Positions 31,443 to 42,109 of a stretch of 64,000 bases of DNA are shown here, one piece after another (positions within the stretch are counted from its first letter, which is position 1; the number at the start of each line of letters is the position of its first letter). Location: assembly GCA_030278955.1 (NCBI GenBank), contig JAOANR010000015.1, positions 16,601,917-16,665,916 on the forward strand, in the 5' to 3' direction. Both the position numbers and the translations under genes were made by a program. The stretch comes from Hygrophila difformis. Its lineage: Eukaryota > Streptophyta > Magnoliopsida > Lamiales > Acanthaceae. The notes under the pieces were generated by a model, which searched no databases, was not told the origin of the DNA, and saw nothing but the letters and a program-made list of their open reading frames with translations.

Positions 31443-34115
31443 TCATTCTTCACCTAATTCGTATTCCCTCCCATCACTGCCAATGACCCACACTCGAAGC
31501 ATCTCATTTCCGTAGTCCTCTCGTTGTTTCTCCCATATCTGCTTTGCCGAATTGATGACGTAATTGCTACAGTCGTCCAACACAATTTTATCCAATGTTT
31601 CTATGTCTCCAATACTTGAAGGGATCTCCAACTCTTGATGTATGCCACGAAGCCAAAGCGTCTCAAGATTAGGGAAGTGTGCGTTTTCAGCTTCCCAATA
31701 TAATAGATCATCAGCGCATTCAATATGCAAGACTTTCAATCGAAGAAACTCCCCTTCTGTCGGAGTCCACTTAGGCCCTATGAATGCATTCTCTTCTAAT
31801 ACAAGCCATTCAAGAGTGGGCAATGAACCGATGATCGCTATACCCTCCCATGGAATTCTAGTGTTCCGCAAAATTAATGTTTTAAGTGTATTGGGGAAGG
31901 AGATATTCTCTGGGGTGAAAATTGGCATATCTACTTCTAGCAATTCAAGTTTGTGAAACATGGAAAGATAGCATAGCGAATAATTCATCCCTAAATCAGA
32001 ATCACCGTCGTCTTCGCAGATCCTTAGTTCCCTCAAATTTGGAATTCTACAAACAACTTCAGGCGTACACCTAAAATTTATAATCTTACCAAGTCTCCAT
32101 AGGTTTTTTAGTATAATAAAATAATCTCCCTCCATATTAGTAGTATCAGAAGGATAAGTTAAAAGGGCTCCTCTACGAACTAGAATTTCCCTGAGTTGAG
32201 GCATCCTCCAAATTTCAGATGGTAAAACTATTGAATTTGTTGAATCCGATTGCTCAATAATTAAAGTTTGTAACCTCCACAGTAAATGAGCAAATGACGG
32301 AGATACAAATTTAAGATCATTGGGAACTTCAAAATAAAGGATCTGCAGTGTAGTAGGATGCACCAGTTCTTTAGAGGAATGTTCTCCGACAATGTCCATT
32401 ACTTTCACCAAACTCAGTCTCTTAATGTGTCCATACTCGATTGCACAATCTTCACACACAAAAGGACGAACTTGTGATGATGATGATGATGATGGAGTGA
32501 TAACAACGAGGCGACTGGAATTTAACTCTTCCTTGTCTCCGCATGCTTCACCACATAACACACACGCCTTCTCCTCCTCCTCCCCTATTGTGTCAATGTA
32601 ATGCTCTATAGGAGAAGAAATAAATTGGTTTTTATGATATTCTTCCTTACATAGGTCCCATAAAAGATCATGTAATCCACACCTACTTACATCTCCATCG
32701 GCATAATATTGATGAATCAAAATAAGATTCCTGCCAACAAGAGTCCTAAAATATTCTTCTGCAACAGATTCCATACTCCTCTGTTGTATCGGCTGAATTG
32801 ATCCCCATGTATCCCAATCACTGAATAGTGGACGTGGGTAAATTTGAAAACCTTTACGATATCGAGACATATATAGGAAGCATGCTCGAAGATAAATGGG
32901 CAAATTATTGTAACTCAAAGCCAACACTTTCATACAATGCCCATCATCTCTCAAGTTACGAAAGGAATTCACATCCTTTGCAACAGTCTCCCAATATTCT
33001 ATCGTCACCTCGGAACTAGCAAGCATGCTACCGATCACCACAATTGACAACGGAAGTCCTTTGCACCCTCTTGCAATATTCTTTCCCACTTCCTCCAATT
33101 CCGGAATTGGACCATCCCCTTTGGGAAACGCTTTCTCGCAAAGTAATTTCCAACTGTCATCTATGCTTAGGAAATCCACTCTCTTTATATTTAAAGTAGG
33201 ACTCAAAGAAGAGGCCACAATCGAGTCCCTAGTAGTCATTAGAATTCGACTCCCATTCCCATCCCTCGGAAAGAACATCTTGAGATCATCCCATACTTTG
33301 GTAGACCACACATCATCTATCACAACCAAATATCTTCTACCAAATAACCCCTTGTATAGCTTTTCGCTCAAGTCCCTAGCCTCGACACCACTAAAGATTC
33401 TCTTTTCTCCACTATCTATAAGTCTTTGAATTACATCTTCAACAACATATTGTTGAGAAACAGCCACCCAAAGACGTACATCAAAGTGATGAGAAATAAG
33501 CGGATCACGATAGACAGTTTTAGCTAAAGTGGTCTTACCAATTCCCCCCATGCCTGTGATTGTGATGATCCCAAGATGTGCTTCACCATTCGTCAGCTGA
33601 TCCTTGATCTCTATCACTTTCTCGTTCAAGCCCACCACATTATCATCCTTGGAGGCGTCGGACGAAACATCAGCAGCAGCAGAGGAAGAAACTTTAGGAT
33701 ATTTCGGAGCTTGAATGTTTTCTCCATGAGTCTCGTCTCCTTCCTCTATGGCAATTAACAGATCTGACTTGATCTTGTGGATAATATGGTTCACTCTCTC
33801 CATATCTTCACAGAAAGTGGAGTGCCCCATATATCTTTCTTCCTTGTGGAGCAGATCTACAACATGTGCATCTATAATACTGTCTGCCTCATGAGCTATT
33901 TCAGCAATTTGCCACCACAAACTTTTCAGCTTTTCGCTCTTTATTTCAGAATGAGCCGTGACAGCAGATAGCAAGAAATCAACACTCTCTCGAAGAGCAT
34001 CAAATGGCTGTGCATCCAAAGGTGGATACTGAATCTCGATACGATCAAAGACGTTGACCAGGAGTTTCGAAAGGGAAACCAAAGATCTATAGGCAGCTAT
34101 CGCTGTTTCCTGCAT
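31443..34115 (-). CDS. CC-NB-LRR disease resistance protein (R1/Rx type)
   Basis: A single-exon 890-residue ORF. The N-terminal Rx-type coiled coil (1-120) has an EDVID-like IAEIAHEADSIID near 70-83. NB-ARC has P-loop GMGGIGKTT (188-196), RNBS-A FDVRLWVAVS, kinase-2 LVVIDDVW (263-270), RNBS-B GSRILMTTRD, GLPL (353-356) and an LHD variant of MHD at 481-483. The segment 515-563 is unusual: C518, C521, C525, then poly-Ser, then C554 and C557. LRRs run from about 590 to 850 and end in the usual CSNYVINSAKQIWEKQ segment. Such proteins are cytosolic or nuclear immune receptors that bind ATP/ADP and trigger cell death on effector detection. Length is normal for the family, no stop is present, and the gene looks functional. 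RNBS-D (CFLYMSRYRKG) departs from the consensus. Confidence 0.92.
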   Translation of the reverse strand: MQETAIAAYRSLVSLSKLLVNVFDRIEIQYPPLDAQPFDALRESVDFLLSAVTAHSEIKSEKLKSLWWQIAEIAHEADSIIDAHVVDLLHKEERYMGHSTFCEDMERVNHIIHKIKSDLLIAIEEGDETHGENIQAPKYPKVSSSAAADVSSDASKDDNVVGLNEKVIEIKDQLTNGEAHLGIITITGMGGIGKTTLAKTVYRDPLISHHFDVRLWVAVSQQYVVEDVIQRLIDSGEKRIFSGVEARDLSEKLYKGLFGRRYLVVIDDVWSTKVWDDLKMFFPRDGNGSRILMTTRDSIVASSLSPTLNIKRVDFLSIDDSWKLLCEKAFPKGDGPIPELEEVGKNIARGCKGLPLSIVVIGSMLASSEVTIEYWETVAKDVNSFRNLRDDGHCMKVLALSYNNLPIYLRACFLYMSRYRKGFQIYPRPLFSDWDTWGSIQPIQQRSMESVAEEYFRTLVGRNLILIHQYYADGDVSRCGLHDLLWDLCKEEYHKNQFISSPIEHYIDTIGEEEEKACVLCGEACGDKEELNSSRLVVITPSSSSSSQVRPFVCEDCAIEYGHIKRLSLVKVMDIVGEHSSKELVHPTTLQILYFEVPNDLKFVSPSFAHLLWRLQTLIIEQSDSTNSIVLPSEIWRMPQLREILVRRGALLTYPSDTTNMEGDYFIILKNLWRLGKIINFRCTPEVVCRIPNLRELRICEDDGDSDLGMNYSLCYLSMFHKLELLEVDMPIFTPENISFPNTLKTLILRNTRIPWEGIAIIGSLPTLEWLVLEENAFIGPKWTPTEGEFLRLKVLHIECADDLLYWEAENAHFPNLETLWLRGIHQELEIPSSIGDIETLDKIVLDDCSNYVINSAKQIWEKQREDYGNEMLRVWVIGSDGREYELGEE

Positions 34116-34477
34116 GCTGAAGATCTGATGGAATTCTTACAAGCAGATTGAAAATCTTTGATTTGCAAGATTGAAGATCTGATGAACAAATGGTTATATT
34201 CTTATGAAAAGAAATGTTTTGTGGATGACTTATTATTCTGTCTTCACTACCAAGCGCGTTTTCAATACTATACTAGTAGTCAATAGTCAATAGTCAATAG
34301 TCAATGGTTTAATAATAATTTTTTTGGCTCAACAATGGTTTAATAATGGGGTTCACTTAGGGTGCGATTGCCCATTTTGATTTGATGTGCTGCGATGCAT
34401 TAAGTCCGTTGATTCAATTTGTAAATTGATGGTTGAGATTAACTTGAAGGTTAAAATAGTAAATTTATTAAATTTAA
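34116..34477. other. Upstream region of the NLR gene
   Basis: About 360 bp separate the NLR start from the Helitron border at 34478, so the promoter is short unless Helitron sequence contributes. No clear TATA box was chosen. Confidence 0.4.
34277..34306 (+). repeat. Short tandem repeat, 7-bp unit
   Basis: Four copies of GTCAATA in a row, about 160 bp upstream of the NLR start codon. Its role, if any, is unknown. Confidence 0.8.
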
Positions 34478-35833
34478 TCTATATATATATATTAAAGTAT
34501 TAGTGAACAATCTATCCTACATTTAATGTGCTGTCTCCATTTCAAATTTCTAATTTTTATAAATTTTTGCATTTTTTAATTTATCAATTTTAGATTTTTA
34601 CATTTATTTATTTATTTATTATAAATTTTCAGTTTTTGAAATATATGGAATTCCTAATATTCACTTTTAAAAATATTTGAAAGATTTGAAATTTGAAATT
34701 TTGCATATCTTATTTTATCTATATTATTTTGTATTTTTTAATTTACTAATTTTAGATTTTCGCATTGATTTAATCTATATATATTAAAGCATTAGTCAAC
34801 AACTCACCCTACATTTAATGTGGTGTCTTCATTTCAAATTTCTAATTTTTATAAATTTTTGCAATTTTTAATTTATTAATGTTAGATTTTCACATTTATT
34901 TATTTATTATAGATTTTCAGTTTTTGAAATATATATGCAATTTCTACCATATTTACTTTTAAAAAAATTTGAAAGATTTGAAATTTTGAAATTTTACATA
35001 TCTTATTTTATCTATACTATTTTGCATTTTTAATTTACTAATTTTAGATTTTTGTATTTATTTATTTATTCATTATAGATTTTAGTCTATCGTGTATAAA
35101 ATCTATCATTTACTTATGATTTCTCACTCAATCATCCTATTGTGTCACTATATATTCACTTTTAAAAATATTTGAAGATAAAATTTGAAAATTTTTTCCT
35201 TATTTATCTATGTTGGATTTTATGTATTTGCATTTTTTATTTTATCTATTTTAGATTTTATTATTTTGTATTTTTATTTTATTTATTTGAAATTTTATTG
35301 CTGCATTTAGTATTTATTTATAAATTTTCAGTTTTTACACTATAGGATTATTATGACGATGTTTTGCACTGGCAATTGAACTACGTTGTGTTTACAATAT
35401 GATGAATTTATTATAATGCCGGTATTTTGTGTAGGTGTGGTCTCAATTTTGATTATATTTTTTGTGGTGAATGATGTAAGCAAAATGTACATTGCACATC
35501 AGATTTATTTATTCATGTTAAAAATATATTAATGTGTATATGAAAATCCCAATTTTTAGTTTTTAAAGATATTTAATTTTTAATTTATATAAAGTTCCCA
35601 CAATTTTTAGTTTTTTTTTTAAAAAAAAATAGAACTTCAAATTTAAAAGGAATTTGCAATGTATTATGGAATTTATACTTTTAAAAGATACATTAATGAA
35701 TATATAAAAAATATTTGTATATATTAATTAATATATATAGGCCAAAAATATCTTATAAGTAATATACAATTATATAGTTGCGAATAAATCCACCAGTAAA
35801 TAAAGAAGGAAAATTTATTATTTTTTTAATCTA

Positions 35834-36092
35834 CTCCTTCTATCCCATTATTTATGTCTAAAAAATTTTGGACACGTCGTCCAATACATTTGTTTAACAT
35901 TTAATATCTTAAAATTTACATATGTAAAAATTATGTAAAATATATATTCTAAAACTAAATGATCAGACAAATCTAACAAGACCGAATTTGACTATATTTT
36001 TTTCGTATCTAATTAAAATAATATTAGGTCAAAGTTGATCAATAAACAATGTTAAAAACTCAAAATGCGACACTTTGAGTGCGACGGGGGAA
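35834..36092. mobile_element. Stowaway-type MITE inside the inner Helitron
   Basis: The ends CTCCTTCTATCCCATTATTT and GTGCGACGGGGGAA are flanked by TA. It carries the GATCAGACAAATCTAACAAG core. The same insertion is present in the outer copy at 41480-41731, so it predates the split of the two copies. Confidence 0.75.
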
Positions 36093-36107
36093 TATTTTTT
36101 AAGAAAT

Positions 36108-36345
36108 ACTCCCTCCATATAATAAGTGTAACACTAGAAAATGACACAAAATTTAAGGTAAGTTAATAAAATTTATTTAGTTGAAGTAATTAAATAAATA
36201 AAATAAGTCACATTTGACTTTATTCCTTTTGAGTTTTATTTAAATGAATATAAAAAAATAATAATTTAAGTACAATTAGTAAAAATTATTAATCTTAAAA
36301 ATATGGTAATGTAACACTTATTTCCAAACACCCAAAAAGGGAAAG
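36108..36345. mobile_element. MITE-like repeat, degenerate
   Basis: The left end CTCCCTCCATATAATAAGTG is faced by TGTAACACTTATTTCCAAAC near 36310-36330. The matching sequence in the outer Helitron lies at about 41750-41990. Confidence 0.5.
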
Positions 36346-36479
36346 TGACATTTAAACAATGGATGATGTAATTCATTAATCTATATTTTAACAGATTTGC
36401 AATTGACGAAAAACAAATATAAATCTAAATTCGTTAGAAAATTGTGATTGTGAATGATCAAAGTAAATTCATATTAAAA

Positions 36480-39000
36480 GGCTAATTGCTGCAAGATCTA
36501 TAAGTTTGAAAATTTTCTCTGGAATGCCGGTACTGAATGAAGTTTTAACGTCTGAAACAAATAATCTATTGATACTAGAAGAGACATATTATAATTAGGA
36601 AGAAATGGAAACGGATCATGCTAAGTTATTAGCTTTATTGATTGATGATGAGAAGAATATTTATAATAAAATAATTTTTGTAGTTGATAGTGATGGGTGT
36701 TGATTCATTTTCTTTACGTGGTGACTGGTGGGCAGGGGCGGAGCCAAGTTCGACATTTAGGGGGACCAAATTTAAATAGTCAGGATTGACTATGGGTTAT
36801 CATATAATTAATCTAGATTCAATTGAAAGATTCAGTCAAATAATTTAGATATATGGAAGCGAGCAGATCCCAAACATCGTCATGAAATAAAATGAATATA
36901 GATAGTTTATCAATATAAAAGTATACAAAATTGGAGCATATGTAAAAATTATAAATATTAATCATATAAGAAAATAACGGAATACACCCTCTATACATCC
37001 TAAATTTTGACTACAAACTTATCATCACTAACACTCTATACTATCCTATTTTATCAACTGAAAATACTAATCAAAGGTGTAAATTCAAGTTCGATATGTT
37101 ATTTTTATTTAAATATAGATTTTACTATTAATAAATTTACAAATACCAAAAATAATAATAAACTATAATAAGTTACGTAGCTAAATTCAACATAAATATG
37201 GCCCAAAAATTTGTTATAGTGAAGATTGCTACATAAAATAAATTTACATTCATAAATTAATAGGAATATATATATATATATTGATAAATTTATTTATATA
37301 TATAATAAGTGAAATTTTTTAATGCGGGGGGCCATGCCCCCAGACTAAATGTGGTTCCGCCACTGGTGATGGAACTGACAAGACATTTATCTAGAAAATA
37401 TTATGTTTAGCCATTCATGGTAGATGTAATATTGTGCTGTCTTTTAGCATTCAATGGAATAACACCCTTACTCAAGAGGTATGACTGCACATTCTAGATT
37501 TGGTATTCCACTAGATTGTGATGAGAATTTTACCTGCAAAAAACTGACATCAGAAACTTCTCTAGAAAATTATTTAACCTCTTTTCTCATTAAAATAAAG
37601 ATCAATATTTTTGATGAAAATTCTTAATTTGTAGAATGGTTATAAGCCTGTCTGAATTAACAAAATTCTCCATTCGATTTCAGAGGAAAAAATTCCACTG
37701 GTAGTTTGTTTTACTATGACTAAAAAAAAAGAAGTACATGTCAACCTTTAAAGAACGTTAGACTCTATCTTCAAAAACCAGTTTTTACCCATGTCAGTGA
37801 TATGTTGCAATATCTCGTGTCACTGTGAAGAGGAGACTCGAAGTATTAATATGTAATTAAGATGGATTAACTTAATATACTATAAGAAATGTTATTTATA
37901 ATGAAAATTATATATGGCAAAAATTTGTACAATGAATACTTCATGTTCGTGATGGTAATTGGTAAAGCTGGTATTAATCTGGAAGATGTACAATTAGATT
38001 TGATATTTCTAGATGATAATTTTATAAACTCTACCAGAGATTCTATAGCAATAATTGTTGAGAGTACTTATACAAATATAAACTGCACCACTTCAAATCC
38101 AAACATTTTTACTATATATTAACCCCTACCAATGAAATTGTTGCTACAATATATAATTACATCATAGAACGTATGTTTGCAAATGAAATTGTTGCTACAA
38201 TATATAATGACAATGAATTATTTTCACTGGAATATCTAAACACGATCAATTGTTCTGGATTACCGAATCATAAAATATAGTTGAATAAGGGTTGCATAGT
38301 CATGCTTCTTAGGAATATATATACATCAAATAAATTATGTAAAGGAAGTAGGCTGATAGTAACCAAGATACGGAACTAGATAGTTAAGGTTAAACTAATT
38401 TTCGAGAAACCATGAAAGTAGAAAATTATTGATTGGTAGAATGATTACGAGCCTATTTGATTTGACCAAATTTTTTTATTCGATTTGAGATGAGAAAATT
38501 CTCACTCACAGTTTATTTTGTTATGATTATAAACAAAGGTAAATATATATCTTTAAAGAATGTCAAGTTTTATCTTTCAAAATCAGTTTTTAGCCATGAA
38601 CAGTTATGTTGCAATATTTCGTATCACTAGCAAAATGTGGCTAAAAGTATTAATATGCAATTAAAAATGATTAACTCAAGATATCACAAGAAATGATGTT
38701 TATAAAAAATATATATACAACAGAAAATTTATAAAAAGGATAGTAGATGTAGGTGATGGTAAAGCGGGTATTGATTTTTGGAGATGTACAATTATATGTG
38801 ACATTTTCGGATGATATTCTTATAAACTCTACAGGTAATCCTATAGCGGTAATTTTTTAAAGTACATATACAAATACAAACTGCACCACTTCAAATTCAG
38901 ACATTTTTAAAGATAGTGTTATACTAGCCCCTATCAGTGAGATTTTCACAAATAAAATTTTCAGCAAATTGTTAGGAAAATTTTCATATTATATTTCATA
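36480..39000 (+). pseudogene. Decayed Helitron PIF1-type helicase
   Basis: Pieces in changing frames match Helitron helicase in order. At 36507 onward: SLKIFSGMP, then LLILEETYYN and IYNKIIFVV (the segment before Walker A). At 37374: GTDKTF in place of GTGKTF, then the segment that ends in a His-Ser-Arg type box. At 37960-38120: GKAGINLED, LDDNFINSTRDSIAIIVEST and YTNINC, the C-terminal part; a second partial copy of this part lies at 38740-39000. Intact helicases unwind DNA during rolling-circle transposition. Many stops and a hAT-like insertion make this non-functional. Confidence 0.75.
36733..37365. mobile_element. hAT-like element in the helicase remnant
   Basis: The ends CAGGGGCGGAGCCAAG and GTGGTTCCGCCACTG are imperfect inverted repeats. 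The outer Helitron copy lacks this segment at the matching point (about 42357), which proves an insertion. The target duplication is not clear: flanks read GTGGTGACTGGTGGG and GTGATGGAAC. Confidence 0.65.
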
Positions 39001-39673
39001 CTTATTTTTAAATTTTATTTTATCTTAATTTAAGTTTCAAATCAAATAAAAATATTATTTTAATAATTATTTTTATTGATCTGTTAGGTTAGTATAGGAC
39101 AAGCCACTGAAGCTAAAGATACAATATAATACGATATTTCTTTGTTGATTTTAAAAATAATTAAATTATATTATCATATATATATATCCTCTCTTGAATA
39201 TATAAAAAAAAATCATTACACATTTTTCATTACTCAAAATACAATTTATTATTACTATATATAATATAAGTATATATATTATATAAAATATATAGTTATA
39301 CCCGTCGAGTCTCGACGGGTTATTTACTAGTTATTCATTATAGAGTTTAGTCTATTGTGTATAAAATCTATTATGTACTTATAATTATTACTCAATCATC
39401 CTATCATGTCACTATATATTCACTTTTAAAAATATTTGAAAGATAAAATTTGAAATTTTGTATTTTTTATTTTATCTATGTTGGACTTTATTTATTTGTA
39501 TTTTTTTATTTTATCTATTTTAGATTTTATTATTTTATATTTTTATTTTATTTATTTTAAATTTTATTGCTGCATTTAGAATTTATTTATAGATCATATG
39601 ATTATGACGAGCTTTTGCACTGGCAACTAAGAATTATGTTGCATTTATGTTTCAATATGGTGAATATATTGTA

Positions 39674-39760
39674 CTGAGTTGCCTTAGTTTTGGGATTGGT
39701 TTGGATCTTGCTTGGCTATACTGAGTTGAGTTTACTGAAAAGATTTGGATGATGATCTTG

Positions 39761-39791
<31 letters not shown>

Positions 39792-40867
39792 TAAATAAAA
39801 GAAGAAAAAAGAAGGAAAAAAAAAAGGAAATAATTCAAGAAAGGAAAAGGAAAAGGAAAAGAAGCAGCTGAGATCGCGGATAAGGTTGGGATTGAGGCAA
39901 TTGGAGTTTCAATCGCCATAAGTGGGATCCTGAGTTAAGTATTGTTCGATTATCAATCATGTAGTTTCTTCCTATTCCTCTTAGCCGGTTACCCCTTTTT
40001 TGAGATTTTGATCGAGCTTGTTTTTCTCCTCCTGGCCTAGTCCCTTTTCTTTCGTTTGCACTTGGAGTTCGAAAATGATGCAGGGGAGAAGTGAATATGA
40101 AGCTATTAGGGGACTGTCTTCGTGGCTGTTTTCAACTGGAAGTCACATAGCATATTAGGGAGAAAGCTCCTTGTGACAGGTTTTGGTTTTTATTTATGCC
40201 CGATGATGTTGCTCCTAGAATACATCTCGCTATTGATGGGGATTATCGGGAAGGCTTAAGAGCGATCTTCATGTGCTGATGTTGCTGGTCATGGGGTCAT
40301 TCCATGCTCGATGATTTTGTTGGTGTTTTCTTTGGAAGGTCAACAAAGCTGCTATGCTGTTAATCTTATGACTTTTGAAGGACTTGCTTAGCATTGAAAG
40401 TTTTTTGCTGATTTGAGTCTGATCCCATGGCGTTTTATTTAAATATATTTATCCTATTTCCACTGTGCTGAAATGTTCGGGAGATGTTCGGTTCCAACAT
40501 ATTTTTGGAGAAAGAAATTCGGTAGCCGATCAGTTGGCAAAGATTGGTGCTGCTTGTGGAAGTCGTCTGGAAAAATAGATGTAGCGCCGTGGGGACAAAT
40601 GTGTTGCTCGAGTGTGCCTTGCTGCAGTCTGTGTTGCTGTAATGGTATCCTCCATTTTGCATCAAGGGTCATGCCATGTTGGTAATTTGCTGTAATCAGT
40701 TATAGAGTCAAATTTGGTTGTAGAATGTGGATAAAATAGTATGTTGTCTGATAAGTTGTTTTCTGCTGAACTGGGAGGCTATGGGCTGTGGTATTGTAAG
40801 GTCTCAGGCCGTGTTTGCTTGCTGTTTTGCAAGCTTTGAATAATAATAATGTGTTTTGCCTCAAAAA
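39674..40867 (+). mobile_element. 5'-truncated LINE in the outer Helitron
   Basis: A perfect 17-bp duplication (ATGGTGAATATATTGTA at 39657-39673 and 40868-40884) flanks a 1194-bp insert. It ends in an AATAATAATAAT block and a CAAAAAA tail. The 5' part has an AAAT simple repeat (about 39765-39800) and purine-rich sequence. The inner Helitron lacks this insert. Confidence 0.88.
40489..40578 (+). pseudogene. LINE RNase H C-terminal fragment
   Basis: The plus frame reads RFQHIFGERNSVADQLAKIG and stops at TAG 40576-40578. The NSVADQLAK box holds the last catalytic Asp of LINE RNase H. The rest of ORF2 was lost or has decayed. Confidence 0.7.
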
Positions 40868-41479
40868 ATGGTGAATATATTGTAATGCCGGTAATTTTGT
40901 GTAGGTTTGGTCTCAACTTTGGTTATATTTTTTTTGTATGGTGAATGATGTAATCAAAATGTACATTGCACGTCAAATTTATTTATTCATGTTAAAGATA
41001 TGTTAATGTGTATATGGAAATCCCAAATTTTAGTTTCTAAAAGATATTTAATTTTTCAATTTATATGAAGTTCCCACAATTTTTATTTTTTCTAAAAAAA
41101 TAGAATTTCAAATTTAAATGAATTTGCGGTGTATATATGGAATTTATATTATAAAAAATACATTAATGAATATATAAAAATATTTGTTTATATTAATTAA
41201 TGTATTCTAATTAATGTATATATAGGCCAGGTTTTTACAAAAATATGTCACTTCTCTTAAAAGTAATACACAATTATATAGTTGCGAATAGATCCATCAG
41301 TAAAGTAAAGAGATAAAACTAAAATAGGTCACGAGAAGAAGGTCCCTCCAGTTTGGGGCCACGATATTTTGATTTAGGCAAATGGGTCATTAAAGGATTT
41401 TGGGCCTAAATTTAAGCAATTTGGCCGAATTCGGGCTGCGATGACTTAAAAGTGAAAATTTTAATTTTTTTTTAATCTA

Positions 41480-41731
41480 CTCCCTCTGTCCCATTATGTC
41501 TGTCTCACATGTCGTCCAATACATTTATTTAACATTTAATCTCTTAAAATGTGCATATGTAAAAATTATGTAATATATATATATATTCTAAAACTACATG
41601 ATTAGACAAATCTAACAAGACCAAATTTAACTATGTTTTTTCGTATATAATTACGATTATATTAGGTCAAAGTTGATCAATAAACAGTATTTAAAAGTCA
41701 AAATGAGACACTTTGAGTGTGACGGAGGGAA
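41480..41731. mobile_element. Stowaway-type MITE inside the outer Helitron
   Basis: CTCCCTCTGTCCCATTATG and GAGTGTGACGGAGGGAA are flanked by TA. It is the counterpart of the MITE at 35834-36092 in the inner copy. Confidence 0.8.
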
Positions 41732-42109
41732 TATTTTTAAGAAATACTGCATCCGTTTTAGAATAAGTGTAACACTAGGAAATGACACAAGATTTAAGGT
41801 AAGTTAATAAAAAATATTTAGTTGAAGTAATTAAATAAATAAAATAAGTCAAATTTGACTTTATTCCTTTTGAGTTTTATTTTAATGAATATAAAAAATA
41901 ATAATTTAAGTATAATTAGAAAAAATTATTAACCTTCAAAATATTTCAAATATGGTAGTGTAACACTTATTTCCAGACACTCAAAAATGGAAAGTCTAAC
42001 ACTTAAAAAACAGATGATGTAATTCATTAATCTATATTTTAACAGATTTGTAATTGACGAAAAACAAATACTCAGAAAATTGTGATTGTGAATGATCAAA
42101 ATAAGTTCA

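Larger units (their letters stand above)
34774..39330 (+). mobile_element. Inner Helitron (family 2)
   Basis: It starts TCTATATATATTAAAGC after A at 34773 and ends with hairpin CCCGTCGAGTCTCGACGGG (39301-39319) and CTAG (39327-39330), followed by T. Joining 34773 to 39331 restores the sequence found uninterrupted inside this copy at about 35045-35100, which proves insertion between A and T. At 4.6 kb it includes a Stowaway MITE (35834), a second MITE (about 36108), a hAT-like insertion (36733-37365) and helicase remnants. Confidence 0.9.

Noticed and set aside
40435..40685. Overlapping frames on both strands in the 39674-40867 insert
   Set aside because: They are shadows of the LINE RNase H fragment in the correct frame (ending at 40578) and show no domains.
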